Source: Paenibacillus sinensis
Lineage (GTDB): Bacteria; Bacillota; Bacilli; Paenibacillales; Paenibacillaceae
NCBI RefSeq assembly: GCF_019904155.1
Contig: NZ_JAHCMB010000063.1
Location: 28,708 to 72,480 of the forward strand
DNA length: 43,773 bases
Direction of reading: 5' to 3'
Made by a program: the position numbers and the translations under genes. Position 1 is the stretch's first letter. Each line of letters starts with the position of its first letter. Positions 28,601 through 39,351 of this stretch are shown in pieces. The notes below the pieces were generated by a model, which saw only the letters and a program-made list of their open reading frames with translations, made no database searches and had not been told where the DNA came from.

Positions 28601-30190
28601 TTGAGAAACTCCAACAAACAGAGCTTTATTTACGGAACGCTCATTCTGCTGGCCGCGGGAATAGTCAACCGCATGCTGGGCTTCATACCGCGTATTGTGC
28701 TTCCCAGGCTCATCGGAGCTGAAGGCGTCGGCTTGTACCAGCTCGGGTATCCTTTTTTTCTCGTGCTCGTTACGGTTATAACCGGGGGGATTCCGCTGGC
28801 GGTGGCCAAAATGATCGCCGAAGCCGAAGGGAAGGGCAAGAATGAGCGTTCCAGGCAAATTCTGCATACCTCGCTCGGACTCAGCGTTGGTCTGGGTCTG
28901 CTGTTTACGGCCGTCTCTCTTGCACTCGCTCCATGGGTCTCCCATGTTATCCTAACAGACAGCCGGGTATATTTGACGCTGATTGCCATGACGCCGATGC
29001 TCAGCATCGTCGCCGTTTCAGCTGTCTACCGGGGCTACTTCCAGGGCAAGCAGAACATGATCCCTTCGGCGCTGTCCTCGGTGCTGGAGACCTTGATTCG
29101 CATCTTCTTCATGCTCTACTTCTCCTGGCTGCTCCTTCCAAAAGGAATGGCCTATGCAGCCGCTGGTGCCATGCTTGGCGTTACGGTCGGCGAGCTGGCG
29201 GGTATGCTCGTTCTGCTGGTTCAGTATCGTCTGACTATAACCAAGCCAACTGATATTTCAAACAAGCAAGACCCGTATTCAGATTCAGAGGGAGATCATA
29301 ATCAACGCAATCAGGGCGTTATCCGGCAGCTGCTTCGTATTTCCATCCCGGTTACAGGCGGGAGGCTTGTCGGTTCCCTCTCCTATCTGCTGGAGTCGAT
29401 CATAACGGCGCGGAGCCTGGCTATGGCCGGCGTCGCAACAGCGGTGGCAACCGCCCAGTACGGCTCACTTCAGGGAATGGTCATTCCGCTGCTGCTGCTG
29501 CCGGGCGCGCTGACTACCGCTCTTGCGGTCTCGCTGGTCCCGTCCCTGGCGGAAGCAGCCGCACGCAAGGACAGCAGCTCCATTCACAAGCGGATTCATC
29601 AGGCGCTCCGCCTGGCTATGGTAACAGGCGCTCCGTTTGCCGTGCTCATGTACGTTCTCGCCGACCCGCTGTGTACACTGCTGTACGGCAGTGCCGATAC
29701 GGCGCCGATGCTGCGGATGATGGCTCCTTTTTCCCTGTTCATGTATGTGCAGCCTCCGCTGCAAGCCACTCTTCAGGCTATGGAACGTCCGGGTACGGCG
29801 CTGTTCAATACGCTCGCAGGCGCCATCGTCAAGATCGCGCTGATTCTCGGTCTTGCCTCCCGGCCCGAATATGGCATTAAAGGCGCGTTAATCGCCATTA
29901 TCGTGAACAGCATTCTGGTAACGCTGCTGCACGGTTACAGTGTGGTCAAGCTTGTGTCCCTGCGGCTGAAGTCGGGGGATCTGCTCAAAATCGGCGCTGC
30001 GATGACCATTATGGGAGCCGGCGCCAAATACGTCTATCTGCACTCTCCCTATCCGGGAGCAGCGCAGTGGTTTAATTTCATCCTGGCTTCGGCACTGGGA
30101 TTCGCCCTGTACATCGGCGTCTCGATGCTCACGGGCTTGTTCTCAAGGCAGGATCTCAAGAAGCTCCCTCTGTTCCGCCGCTGGCTGTAA
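28601..30190 (+). CDS. spoVB: Stage V sporulation protein B, MOP-superfamily lipid flippase
   Basis: SpoVB is a MATE/MOP-fold membrane protein needed for spore cortex synthesis, probably moving lipid-linked precursors. The 529-residue protein has about 14 hydrophobic segments and begins with SFIYGTLILLAAGIVNRMLG, followed by LPRLIGAEGVGLYQLGYPFF, the polysaccharide-synthesis family signature. The TTG at 28601 has AAGGA seven bases upstream, and the open frame extends to 28229 but runs over comN on the other strand. A charged insertion between membrane segments near residues 220-240 is polar and low in hydrophobicity. The neighbour comN and the secDF cluster match Bacillus synteny. Confidence 0.93.
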   Translation: MRNSNKQSFIYGTLILLAAGIVNRMLGFIPRIVLPRLIGAEGVGLYQLGYPFFLVLVTVITGGIPLAVAKMIAEAEGKGKNERSRQILHTSLGLSVGLGLLFTAVSLALAPWVSHVILTDSRVYLTLIAMTPMLSIVAVSAVYRGYFQGKQNMIPSALSSVLETLIRIFFMLYFSWLLLPKGMAYAAAGAMLGVTVGELAGMLVLLVQYRLTITKPTDISNKQDPYSDSEGDHNQRNQGVIRQLLRISIPVTGGRLVGSLSYLLESIITARSLAMAGVATAVATAQYGSLQGMVIPLLLLPGALTTALAVSLVPSLAEAAARKDSSSIHKRIHQALRLAMVTGAPFAVLMYVLADPLCTLLYGSADTAPMLRMMAPFSLFMYVQPPLQATLQAMERPGTALFNTLAGAIVKIALILGLASRPEYGIKGALIAIIVNSILVTLLHGYSVVKLVSLRLKSGDLLKIGAAMTIMGAGAKYVYLHSPYPGAAQWFNFILASALGFALYIGVSMLTGLFSRQDLKKLPLFRRWL

Positions 30191-30229
30191 TTTTTCGCGG
30201 ACCAACTGTATCCCTCTCAGATCCCATGG

Positions 30230-31009
30230 CTATTTATTGGGCCGCCGGTCGATATAGATTTTGCCTTTATGATCGATCGTGCATAGAAAAATATCCCGGA
30301 AGTCAGAGGTCCCCTTCTGCCGGACTTGATTTTTCAACCAAAACCGGTTTTTCCCGATCATCTCCAGATTCTCATCCTGCACCCTGCCGTCCATGATCAG
30401 CGGAACGGGAAGCCCCTCATACCGGATATTCTCGATTTTCATGCCGTGTTTATCCGATTGACCGGTGCCGTCTGAGGATTTGCCGCTACCCTTATGACCG
30501 CCTCCGAAGCCGGATGCCTGGTTCGTGCTGGTGTCGCCTGATCCTGAAGCATCCTTGTTCTTCTCTATAACCGTCAGCTGTCCCGTTGGCTCCAGAATCG
30601 CGAATTCGACATCTGCCAGATTCGTGATATTCTGCCCTCTTAGCTGAAGCAGCAAATCATCGATATTGTAACGCTGTTTGCGCATTTCTCTGGGCCGGAT
30701 TTGCCCTCCCGAGATCAGAACGCTGGGTCTGCCGTCAATCAGTAGACGAAGCTTACGGCTCTTGAGGCTGAAATGTGCCAGTACGACTTGAGTCAGGACA
30801 AGCGTAGCCATGGGCACAAATCCGTCGTACAGCGGACGTTCGATATCTTCGATGACGAAGGTTGCGATCTCGGCGATCATGATGGAAATGGTCAGGTCAA
30901 ACACCGAAAGCTTACCGATCTCCCGTTTCCCCATAATGCGCATACACAAGAAAATGGTCACATACATCAGCAGAGTCAAAAAAGCATGTGTGGCGATATG
31001 CCCAACCAT
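30230..31009 (-). CDS. DUF421 (YetF-type) membrane protein with Gly/Ser linker
   Basis: This 259-residue protein has three N-terminal membrane segments (residues 8-100) including CMRIMGKREIGKLSVFDL and TISIMIAEIA, the DUF421 signature, and a cytoplasmic DUF421 domain with IDGRPSVLISGGQIRPREMRKQRYNIDDLL. A stretch of about 40 residues rich in Gly, Ser, Asn and Asp (about 168-205) splits this domain, after which it resumes with IENIRYEGLPVPLIMDGRV. YetF-type proteins are sporulation-related in Bacillus, but biochemical function is unknown. The ATG at 31009 has AAAGGAG about 11 bases upstream. It is convergent with spoVB. Confidence 0.85.
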   Translation of the reverse strand: MVGHIATHAFLTLLMYVTIFLCMRIMGKREIGKLSVFDLTISIMIAEIATFVIEDIERPLYDGFVPMATLVLTQVVLAHFSLKSRKLRLLIDGRPSVLISGGQIRPREMRKQRYNIDDLLLQLRGQNITNLADVEFAILEPTGQLTVIEKNKDASGSGDTSTNQASGFGGGHKGSGKSSDGTGQSDKHGMKIENIRYEGLPVPLIMDGRVQDENLEMIGKNRFWLKNQVRQKGTSDFRDIFLCTIDHKGKIYIDRRPNK

Positions 31010-31063
31010 TGGCTTAAGCTCTCCTTTCAGGTTAGCGGCCGACAAGCTCCGGGCAGGAGCCAT

Positions 31064-31228
31064 GTAGTGCTAGTCTGACCTCACGAACTTTGGGACATTC
31101 GGACTCCTTGCGATCAATTCTTGGTAAAAGGCCAGGCCGCGCATTCTTGTACTAGTGTGGCAAGCTGTCTCATAAAATGAAGCAATGAACAATGCACCTG
31201 GACCAAGCGGCTATCATACAAAGCGTAT
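31064..31228. other. Intergenic region before the TIGR04086-type gene
   Basis: About 165 bp between divergent genes. Bases 31209-31228 (GGCTATCATACAAAGCGTAT) resemble the end of a leader element (GCTATCAAAACTAAGCGTAT), so a decayed distal copy is possible here. No clear promoter pair was identified. Confidence 0.4.
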
Positions 31229-31293
31229 GCTTCCGAAGCGAGTTTTGCGAAGATATTATCAAGGAAGTATATGCTATCAAAACTTTTAGGAGG
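31229..31293 (+). repeat. AGTTTTG hairpin leader element, single copy (gene at 31301)
   Basis: GCTT-CCG-AAGC (31229-31239), AGTTTTG (31241-31247), 30 variable bases and CAAAACT (31278-31284), followed by TTTAGGAGG. The interior resembles the apt copies (CGAAG..., CAAGGAAG.ATATGCTAT) with substitutions that keep the AGT-ATAT-GCT pairing as a G-U wobble. It lies directly before the start codon at 31301. Confidence 0.78.
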
Positions 31294-31300
31294 ATGAAAT

Positions 31301-31693
31301 ATGCATTTGCTCCGCAAACTATTACTGCCGAATGTCGGAAATCCCGTGCTGTCAGGGCTTGTCCGCGCCTTTCTGTGGATGCTGCTGGGAGCCTTTGCCC
31401 TGTCACTGCTTCTGTGGGGAAGCGGCCTTACCGAGCATGATTTATCGGTGTACACTTATGTCGTGCATGCCCTCGCTATTGTCTTCGGTGGCTGGGCTTC
31501 AGGAAGGCGCGCTTCCTCCAAGGGGTGGTATCAGGGCTGTCTGACAGGCGCTTTTTACGGCTTGATTGTGCTGCTCATTGGATTTCTGGCATTGGACGCT
31601 TCGCTCAGAGCAGCCGATATACTGTGGATTGCAGCGGCCGGTTTGATCGGAGCGGTTGGAGGCATACTGGGAGTTAATTTCCAGAAAGCGTAA
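31301..31693 (+). CDS. TIGR04086-family (YrzE-type) membrane protein
   Basis: This 130-residue protein has four hydrophobic segments (about residues 18-40, 48-65, 80-97 and 105-125) with the pattern FGGWASGRRASSKGWYQGCLTGAFYGL, typical of the TIGR04086 family of small membrane proteins in spore-forming Firmicutes. Function is unknown. It starts with ATG at 31301, eight bases after AGGAGG (31288-31293), and is preceded by one AGTTTTG/CAAAACT leader element. In Bacillus the relative yrzE lies near yajC, spoVB and the tgt-queA cluster, matching this location. Confidence 0.85.
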   Translation: MHLLRKLLLPNVGNPVLSGLVRAFLWMLLGAFALSLLLWGSGLTEHDLSVYTYVVHALAIVFGGWASGRRASSKGWYQGCLTGAFYGLIVLLIGFLALDASLRAADILWIAAAGLIGAVGGILGVNFQKA

Positions 31694-31711
31694 ATTTTTC
31701 GATGAAAAAAA

Positions 31712-31740
31712 TTGAAACGCGCCTCTCAAAATGTGATACA
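31712..31740 (+). promoter_or_regulatory. Likely promoter of the PAP2 gene
   Basis: TTGAAA (31712-31717) and GATACA (31735-31740) are 17 bp apart, about 50 bp upstream of the start. The -10 is a moderate match. Confidence 0.5.
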
Positions 31741-31789
31741 CTGTCTTCATCCCATGTCACTTTACACATTCAAGGAGGCTTCGAATCCT

Positions 31790-32626
31790 TTGCTTTACCA
31801 TTCCATGACTACCATCAGCTGGTTTACCGTGGTGCTTGTAATTGTGCTGATCGGCCTGGGAGCCCGGCGGAACCCATTCGTCGCGCTGGCCAGCCTCGGC
31901 AAGGAATTGCTGCATTCCTACAAGCTGGTTCTCCTTGTAGCCGGTATGTTCGCCATCCTGGCCTTGAATAAGTATGAGCTGCAGATTGAGAAGTTGATGC
32001 ATCTGACGTCCAATTATACGAGCTTTGTGTTTGGAATCGAAGGTCATTTCGTCCAGCACTTTCAACAGCTCTTCTTTGCACCCTGGCTGACGCCGATTAT
32101 CGTATTCTTCTACATCTTCATGCTTCAGTCTGTATTGGCCGCATCACTCGGCGTGTACCTGCTGGACAAAAATCGGCTGTTGCTGTACGCCACTTGCTAC
32201 GCCGTCATCGTGAATTATGCGGTTGCAATTCCGTTCTATCTGTATTTCCCGGTAAATGAGGTATGGTCCTATGCGCCGGCCGGTGTCCGGTTTGTCATGC
32301 TGGATGCCTTCCCTAATTTCGAATCGGAATACCGCGCATTGTCCGGGCTCAACAACTGCTTTCCCAGCCTGCATACGGCCATCTCGCTCACGACAGCGCT
32401 GCTGGCATTCCGCTCAGGCAACCGCCGCTGGATGGTTATTTCAGGCATATCCGCGGCAGTCATCATCTTTGGCATTTTTTACTTAGGCATTCACTGGCTA
32501 ACCGACATGATGGGCGGCACTGTGCTGGCTATAGTGTCCTCCTCGCTCAGCATCCAGCTTGCCAAGCTGACGCTTCGCGGCGGCGAATCCGCCGTAAGAG
32601 TCGGAAGCGAAGCGCCGCACATCTAA
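31790..32626 (+). CDS. PAP2-superfamily integral membrane phosphatase
   Basis: This 278-residue protein has about six membrane segments and the PAP2 catalytic motifs: CFPSLHTAISL (residues about 180-190, PSxH) and GIHWLTDMMGG (about 218-228, with the catalytic His and Asp). Motif 1 (KxxxxxxRP) is not obvious, as in the Aur1/inositolphosphotransferase branch, so it may be a lipid phosphotransferase or undecaprenyl-pyrophosphate-type phosphatase. The TTG at 31790 follows AAGGAGG (31772-31778) by 11 bases. The ATG at 31805 lies too far from it. A strong terminator follows. It lies beside the TIGR04086 gene but has its own promoter. Confidence 0.87.
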   Translation: MLYHSMTTISWFTVVLVIVLIGLGARRNPFVALASLGKELLHSYKLVLLVAGMFAILALNKYELQIEKLMHLTSNYTSFVFGIEGHFVQHFQQLFFAPWLTPIIVFFYIFMLQSVLAASLGVYLLDKNRLLLYATCYAVIVNYAVAIPFYLYFPVNEVWSYAPAGVRFVMLDAFPNFESEYRALSGLNNCFPSLHTAISLTTALLAFRSGNRRWMVISGISAAVIIFGIFYLGIHWLTDMMGGTVLAIVSSSLSIQLAKLTLRGGESAVRVGSEAPHI

Positions 32627-32688
32627 CAGAAAACTTCCTAGGAAGGTGTCTGGCGTTGCACCGGCTGCAGCAATTGTACGTACAAGGC

Positions 32689-32720
32689 AAAGAGCCCTTC
32701 TTCAGGGCTCTTTCGTTTTT
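32689..32720 (+). terminator. Rho-independent terminator after the PAP2 gene
   Basis: AAAGAGCCCT (32689-32698) pairs perfectly with AGGGCTCTTT (32704-32713) around TCTTC and is followed by CGTTTTTT. Confidence 0.92.
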
Positions 32721-32880
32721 TCATATTGTGGTCAGCATCGTTTCTTTACAACATCTTGTCCGTCTCATATGAAGTTTCCTGTTCGGCACGCAGGGTTATT
32801 GCACGATCCTCCTCAACTCAACTTCTCAATGCAATCATGCTGTATGCGGCAGTTCGCAAATTTATTTCGGGCACAGCAAT

Positions 32881-32917
32881 AAACGGCATTCCTTCCCATA
32901 CGGAAAGAATGCCGTTT
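32881..32917 (-). terminator. Terminator after yajC
   Basis: AAACGGCATTC (32881-32891) pairs with GAATGCCGTTT (32907-32917), with TTCC/GGAA extending the stem inward. The U tract is moderate (TTTATTGC on the minus strand). It lies 70 bp after the yajC stop. Confidence 0.7.
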
Positions 32918-32985
32918 ATAAGTTGCCTTGGCTTGTTGCTTTAGTTTGTTGCTGTAGATCGTACCTTCCGACAGATGGCCGGGAA

Positions 32986-33294
32986 TTATTCCTTCGTATC
33001 CGTAGAGATCGCGTGGCTGATCGAACCGCGGTCAAAGGTCAGCTTGGTGACATCATTAACGCGGAGTACAGCGATATCATTCGTAATTTCCACAATGGTT
33101 CCGTGCAGGCCCCCGATGGTTACCACCTTGTCGCCTTTTTTCAGCTCTTTCAGCATCTGGTTGCGCGACTTGGTCTTCTTCTGCTGGGGACGGATCAGCA
33201 GGAAGTAGAACACGACGAACATCAGAACGAACGGCAGGATAAGCCCATAAATGCTTGAGGCTTGCGAGCCGCTAGCAGCAGCGTATTGAAACAT
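32986..33294 (-). CDS. yajC: Sec accessory protein YajC
   Basis: YajC associates with SecDF at the membrane and has one membrane helix. The 102-residue protein has SIYGLILPFVLMFVVFYFLLIRPQQKK near residues 12-37, the family signature, followed by GDKVVTIGGLHGTIVEI in the small cytoplasmic domain. The ATG at 33294 follows GGAGGGAGA, and the longer frame to 33333 only overlaps the tgt end. It lies 39 bp after tgt on the same strand, the queA-tgt-yajC operon order of Bacillus. Confidence 0.96.
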   Translation of the reverse strand: MFQYAAASGSQASSIYGLILPFVLMFVVFYFLLIRPQQKKTKSRNQMLKELKKGDKVVTIGGLHGTIVEITNDIAVLRVNDVTKLTFDRGSISHAISTDTKE

Positions 33295-33333
33295 CTTTCT
33301 CCCTCCTCTCAGCAAATCATGCACAATCAGCAA

Positions 33334-35519
<2,186 letters not shown>

Positions 35520-35525
35520 TGCAGG

Positions 35526-37601
35526 TCATTCCTTAGTTATAGTCACGTTCTGAAAATAGTGTTGCAAAATTGCCTTGTAATCATACCCTTCATCGGCCAT
35601 CCCTTTAACGCCCCATTGGGACATACCCAAGCCATGTCCGTTGCCCTTGCCGATGAACATGAAGCCGGGGGATGAATTGATGACGCGTGCCTCGGACTGG
35701 TTGTTCATAACAACCGTCCCGCTTCCCCCTCCCGTCACAACACCGGAAGCGGAGAGGACGCTTGTCTGGCCGGATACCGTTGAGGTCTGGCCGTTCGCGC
35801 CTAATACAGTATAACTGCCGGCAGGCACAATATCAAACAAAGTGCTCGGCAGACCGCCAAAGGCTGAACGGTACAAATCGGGATACTTCACGCTCAGCGG
35901 TGTTCCGTTGGCCTTGACCATCATGGCTCGTCCCGAAGGACCGCGCTGCGTGACCTCAAGCGTTATGATCGAAGAAGGAAGGGAGGCCGTAGTCTTGCCC
36001 TGCAGGCTCTTCAAAATATCTGCCGAAGTAAAAGGCCCCTTGATCCAGCTATAGCTGCCCGACTCTGATACCTTGTCCAGCACAACCGCTGTGTCGCCTG
36101 GATTCAGCTTGCCAACCGGATCTTTGCCTGATTCCACCACAGGCATCGCCCGCACATTGACATCTTTGGTCGTCGCCGTCAACAGCTGCATACCCGCCGC
36201 GTTCTTGTTCCCCGTCAGCTTGACGTTGTCTTCGCGGACGTAACCGGCGCTGCCGCTTGACAGCTGCACATAATACCACATCTTGGATGATACCGCCGAG
36301 GTATCCCCAGGACTATCCACGCTGGCGAACACACTGCCGCCGCTGTTCCATACCTCGGAGGGATCGGCTGTCTTCCCGCCGCTGTTCGACGAGAAGACGG
36401 CTTCAACCACGCTGCCCCCGTTCATGAGCAGCTCGCCAGAGGTTGCGTCAACAGCGGCTATCACCGAGGCCGCCTCACTTCCGGTTCCGTTATACACCTG
36501 ACTAAGCGTCGTATCCACAACATTCGCAATGTCGAAACGGTTACCCTGCGCCAGCGCATAGCTGCGCGCCGCCACCGCCTGCGCCTTCAGCGCTTCGGCC
36601 GGCCAGCTCGAAGAGACTTCGCCGCCTACCACGGAGTACAGGTACTGCTCCAGCGGCACGACATTGATCACCGACAGCGAGCCGTTCGACGCGCCGAGCT
36701 CAAGACTTCCCCGGTACGTCCGCTTCGACCGTTCCGTTAATTGAATGCCGGCCGTACCCGCCGCCATGACCGGCGTTCCGCCGGATACGGCATAATGCGC
36801 CGCCTGGGTCTCGGCGCTGAAATCAAGACCCGCATCGGTCCGGATTATCAACCCGGCCCCTGCGGTTCCGAGTGTGACCTGAGGCAGCGCCTGGCTCAGC
36901 ACCAGCTTGGCTGCGGCCAGGTCGGCGTCATTCGCCGCTTCGGCCACCCATACCTCATACCGCGTTCCCCCGCCATCCACGGGAACGACCGCGGTCCAGG
37001 CATCGACGCCAGCGGCGGCTAGAGACAGCCTTGCCGTGTCGGCCTCCGCCTGGGTCGTATAACTTCCGGCGGTCAAATGCTTCCCGCCCTGGACTGCCGG
37101 CGTCTGATCCGCCGGCAGTCCAAGTCCTGCCTTCGCGACTCTCGTGGCCGCATTCTTCGCAGCGCTTTCGCTGGCATATGTACCTGTATAGAGCTGATAG
37201 ATGTTCGCTCCGCCCTTCGAATTCAGGAACAGCAGCGGCTTGTCATCGGTTGCGCTAAGCTTCTTCGCCGCTGCGGCAGCCGTCTGCCAGGATGACGTCT
37301 CGAGTACCTTGACCCGGTAGCCGTCAAGGCTGACCCGGGCTCTGCTGCCCGCAGGCACGGTCACCAGCGAGACCCCGCTGTCCTTGGCGGACAGGCTCCA
37401 GGCTTGTCCCGATTGCAGCGTCACGACAGGCACTGTCAGTTTATATTTGCTGCCGATATCAGCGAACAGCGCTACACGAATCGTATCGCCGGATTGCGCA
37501 TGGCCGGTTTCTGCAGGCAGTATCAGGCTACCGGCAGCCAATACAGCGGCCAGCATGCCCTTGGCAAGCGCCGGTCTTCCTTTGGTCCACAAACCCTTCA
37601 T
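35526..37601 (-). CDS. Secreted SpoIID/LytB-domain protein with SPOR-like and SH3-like regions
   Basis: This 691-residue exported protein has a signal peptide (residues about 1-36, a basic start then AALAKGML...LILPAETGHA). It continues with an N-terminal region, two to three SPOR-like segments (about 120-250, e.g. NIYQLYTGTYASESAAKNA), and the SpoIID domain with LEQYLYSVVGGEVSSSWPAEALKAQAVAARSYAL (catalytic Glu near 335). A long insertion with an SH3-like part follows (about 440-540, DVNVRAMPVVESGKDPVGKL), before the domain resumes with GNGHGLGMSQWGVKGMA. SpoIID is a lytic transglycosylase that cuts stem-less glycan. Here it is likely a spore or wall factor but not the canonical SpoIID. The ATG at 37601 or GTG at 37607 both fit GGGAGGAG. 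Confidence 0.88.
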   Translation of the reverse strand: MKGLWTKGRPALAKGMLAAVLAAGSLILPAETGHAQSGDTIRVALFADIGSKYKLTVPVVTLQSGQAWSLSAKDSGVSLVTVPAGSRARVSLDGYRVKVLETSSWQTAAAAAKKLSATDDKPLLFLNSKGGANIYQLYTGTYASESAAKNAATRVAKAGLGLPADQTPAVQGGKHLTAGSYTTQAEADTARLSLAAAGVDAWTAVVPVDGGGTRYEVWVAEAANDADLAAAKLVLSQALPQVTLGTAGAGLIIRTDAGLDFSAETQAAHYAVSGGTPVMAAGTAGIQLTERSKRTYRGSLELGASNGSLSVINVVPLEQYLYSVVGGEVSSSWPAEALKAQAVAARSYALAQGNRFDIANVVDTTLSQVYNGTGSEAASVIAAVDATSGELLMNGGSVVEAVFSSNSGGKTADPSEVWNSGGSVFASVDSPGDTSAVSSKMWYYVQLSSGSAGYVREDNVKLTGNKNAAGMQLLTATTKDVNVRAMPVVESGKDPVGKLNPGDTAVVLDKVSESGSYSWIKGPFTSADILKSLQGKTTASLPSSIITLEVTQRGPSGRAMMVKANGTPLSVKYPDLYRSAFGGLPSTLFDIVPAGSYTVLGANGQTSTVSGQTSVLSASGVVTGGGSGTVVMNNQSEARVINSSPGFMFIGKGNGHGLGMSQWGVKGMADEGYDYKAILQHYFQNVTITKE

Positions 37602-37640
37602 TCTCACGTTCTCCTCCCATAGCCAGGTGCTGACTCTTTT

Positions 37641-38648
37641 TTAATTCTGCTCCGGAGGGAGCGGGATTCCCAAATGGTGATAAGCTGCGGGCGTTGCTAC
37701 TCTGCCCCGAGGCGTTCGCTGAAGGAAGCCGATCTGCAGCAGATAAGGCTCATATACGTCTTCAATGGTCTGGCTTTCCTCGCCTACCGTGGCGGCAATC
37801 GTATCGAGTCCGACCGGGCCTCCGCGGAAGCCGGTAATCATGGAATGCAGCATACGGTGGTCGATGCTGTCCAGCCCTCTGGGATCGACCTGCAGCATTT
37901 TCAGCGCTTCTTCTGCAACTTCGGGCGTGATAATACCGTCGCCCTTAACCTGTGCATAGTCGCGGACACGCTTGAGCAGGCGGTTCGCGATCCGGGGTGT
38001 TCCCCGTGAGCGGAGCGCAATCTCCTCGGCTGCGTCTCCAACAATTTCGATGCCGAAAATATCAGCTCCCCGGGATACGATATAGCTGAGCTCGTCCACC
38101 GTGTAGAATTCGAGTCTGCTGACAACACCGAAACGGTCGCGAAGCGGGGCGGACAATAGCCCGGCTCGCGTCGTCGCTCCAACCAGCGTGAACGGCGGCA
38201 GATCCAGCCGGACCGAGCGTGCGCTCGGCCCTTTGCCGATCATAATATCAAGCGCATAATCCTCCATCGCCGGATACAGCACTTCCTCCACTGTCCGGTG
38301 CAGTCTGTGGATCTCGTCGATGAAGAGCACATCGCCCTCCTGCAGATTCGTCAGCAGTGCCGCCAAATCGCCCGGCCGCTCGATCGCTGGCCCCGAAGTC
38401 GTGCGCAGATTCACGCCTAGCTCGTTGGCGATAATGTTCGCCAGCGTCGTTTTGCCAAGACCGGGGGGACCGTACAGCAGCACATGATCCAGCGCCTCGC
38501 TGCGCATTTTGGCCGCTTCGATATAAATCTTGAGATTCTCCTTGACCTGGTTCTGTCCAATATATTCGGCTAAATAGCGGGGACGCAGACTAAGCTCCAC
38601 CGCCTGATCTTCCATCATTAAATTCGCGGATATGATCCGGTCCTCCAT
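37641..38648 (-). CDS. ruvB: Holliday junction branch migration ATPase RuvB
   Basis: RuvB is the AAA+ motor that drives branch migration with RuvA. The 335-residue protein has Walker [13 protein letters not shown] (about 59-70), Walker [10 protein letters not shown] near 110, sensor 1 [18 protein letters not shown] and the C-terminal winged helix [17 protein letters not shown]. The ATG at 38648 has GGAG nine bases upstream. It follows ruvA by about 85 bp and precedes the SpoIID-like gene by about 35 bp. Confidence 0.97.
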   Translation of the reverse strand: MEDRIISANLMMEDQAVELSLRPRYLAEYIGQNQVKENLKIYIEAAKMRSEALDHVLLYGPPGLGKTTLANIIANELGVNLRTTSGPAIERPGDLAALLTNLQEGDVLFIDEIHRLHRTVEEVLYPAMEDYALDIMIGKGPSARSVRLDLPPFTLVGATTRAGLLSAPLRDRFGVVSRLEFYTVDELSYIVSRGADIFGIEIVGDAAEEIALRSRGTPRIANRLLKRVRDYAQVKGDGIITPEVAEEALKMLQVDPRGLDSIDHRMLHSMITGFRGGPVGLDTIAATVGEESQTIEDVYEPYLLQIGFLQRTPRGRVATPAAYHHLGIPLPPEQN

Positions 38649-38733
38649 CTTTCATCGCTCCACTTCGTCAAAGGTAAGAAACTGCAACGCGTTCGGCGTA
38701 CACGGCCCTGGGACCTCATGCAGCCTTACCCTT

Positions 38734-39351
38734 TTATTTGGCGACATACAGCAGCTTCAGCGCTTTTTTCATCAGCACATCGACCGAAGATTCCTCTGCG
38801 CCTTCTTTTTTCAGCGACAGCCAGACACGGTCCAATTCCGCTTCCGTATAACCGAGCGCCTTCAGGCCGTCCCGCGCCTCCTGCCAGGAGGTCTCGCCGC
38901 TTGCACTCTCCTCTGCGACTGCGAACAGCCCTGTCTGGAATGTAATCGTTCCCAGCCCGTCCAGCTTATCCTTCAAATCCAGGATCATGCGCTGGGCCGT
39001 CTTCTTCCCGATTCCCGGCAGCTTGGTGAGGAACGTAAGGTTCTCTTGATATATGGCCGAAATAACATGATCCGGTGTACCACCCGACAGGATGCCGAGC
39101 GCGACGCGGGGGCCGATCCCCGACACCTCGATCAGCTTGCGGAACAGCTTCTGCTCCTCCCTCGTCGGGAATCCGAACAACTGAATGGCGTCTTCACGCA
39201 CATGGTGATGTATATATATCGTAACCGGCCCTTCCTGTTTGGCAAAAGCGTAAGGATTCGGGCAGAACACCCGATACCCTACTCCCTGCACGTCCAGCAC
39301 CACATATTCCTGCTCCAGGTGCACAACCGGACCTCTTAAGAAATCGATCAT
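38734..39351 (-). CDS. ruvA: Holliday junction DNA helicase subunit RuvA
   Basis: RuvA binds the four-way junction as a tetramer. The 205-residue protein starts MIDFLRGPVVHLEQEYVVLD, has the OB-fold, two HhH motifs (GIGPRVALGILSG and LPGIGKKTAQRMILDLKDKL) and a C-terminal domain that contacts RuvB (YTEAELDRVWLSL). It overlaps the ruvC stop by four bases (ATGA at 39348-39351), so translation is coupled. Confidence 0.97.
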   Translation of the reverse strand: MIDFLRGPVVHLEQEYVVLDVQGVGYRVFCPNPYAFAKQEGPVTIYIHHHVREDAIQLFGFPTREEQKLFRKLIEVSGIGPRVALGILSGGTPDHVISAIYQENLTFLTKLPGIGKKTAQRMILDLKDKLDGLGTITFQTGLFAVAEESASGETSWQEARDGLKALGYTEAELDRVWLSLKKEGAEESSVDVLMKKALKLLYVAK

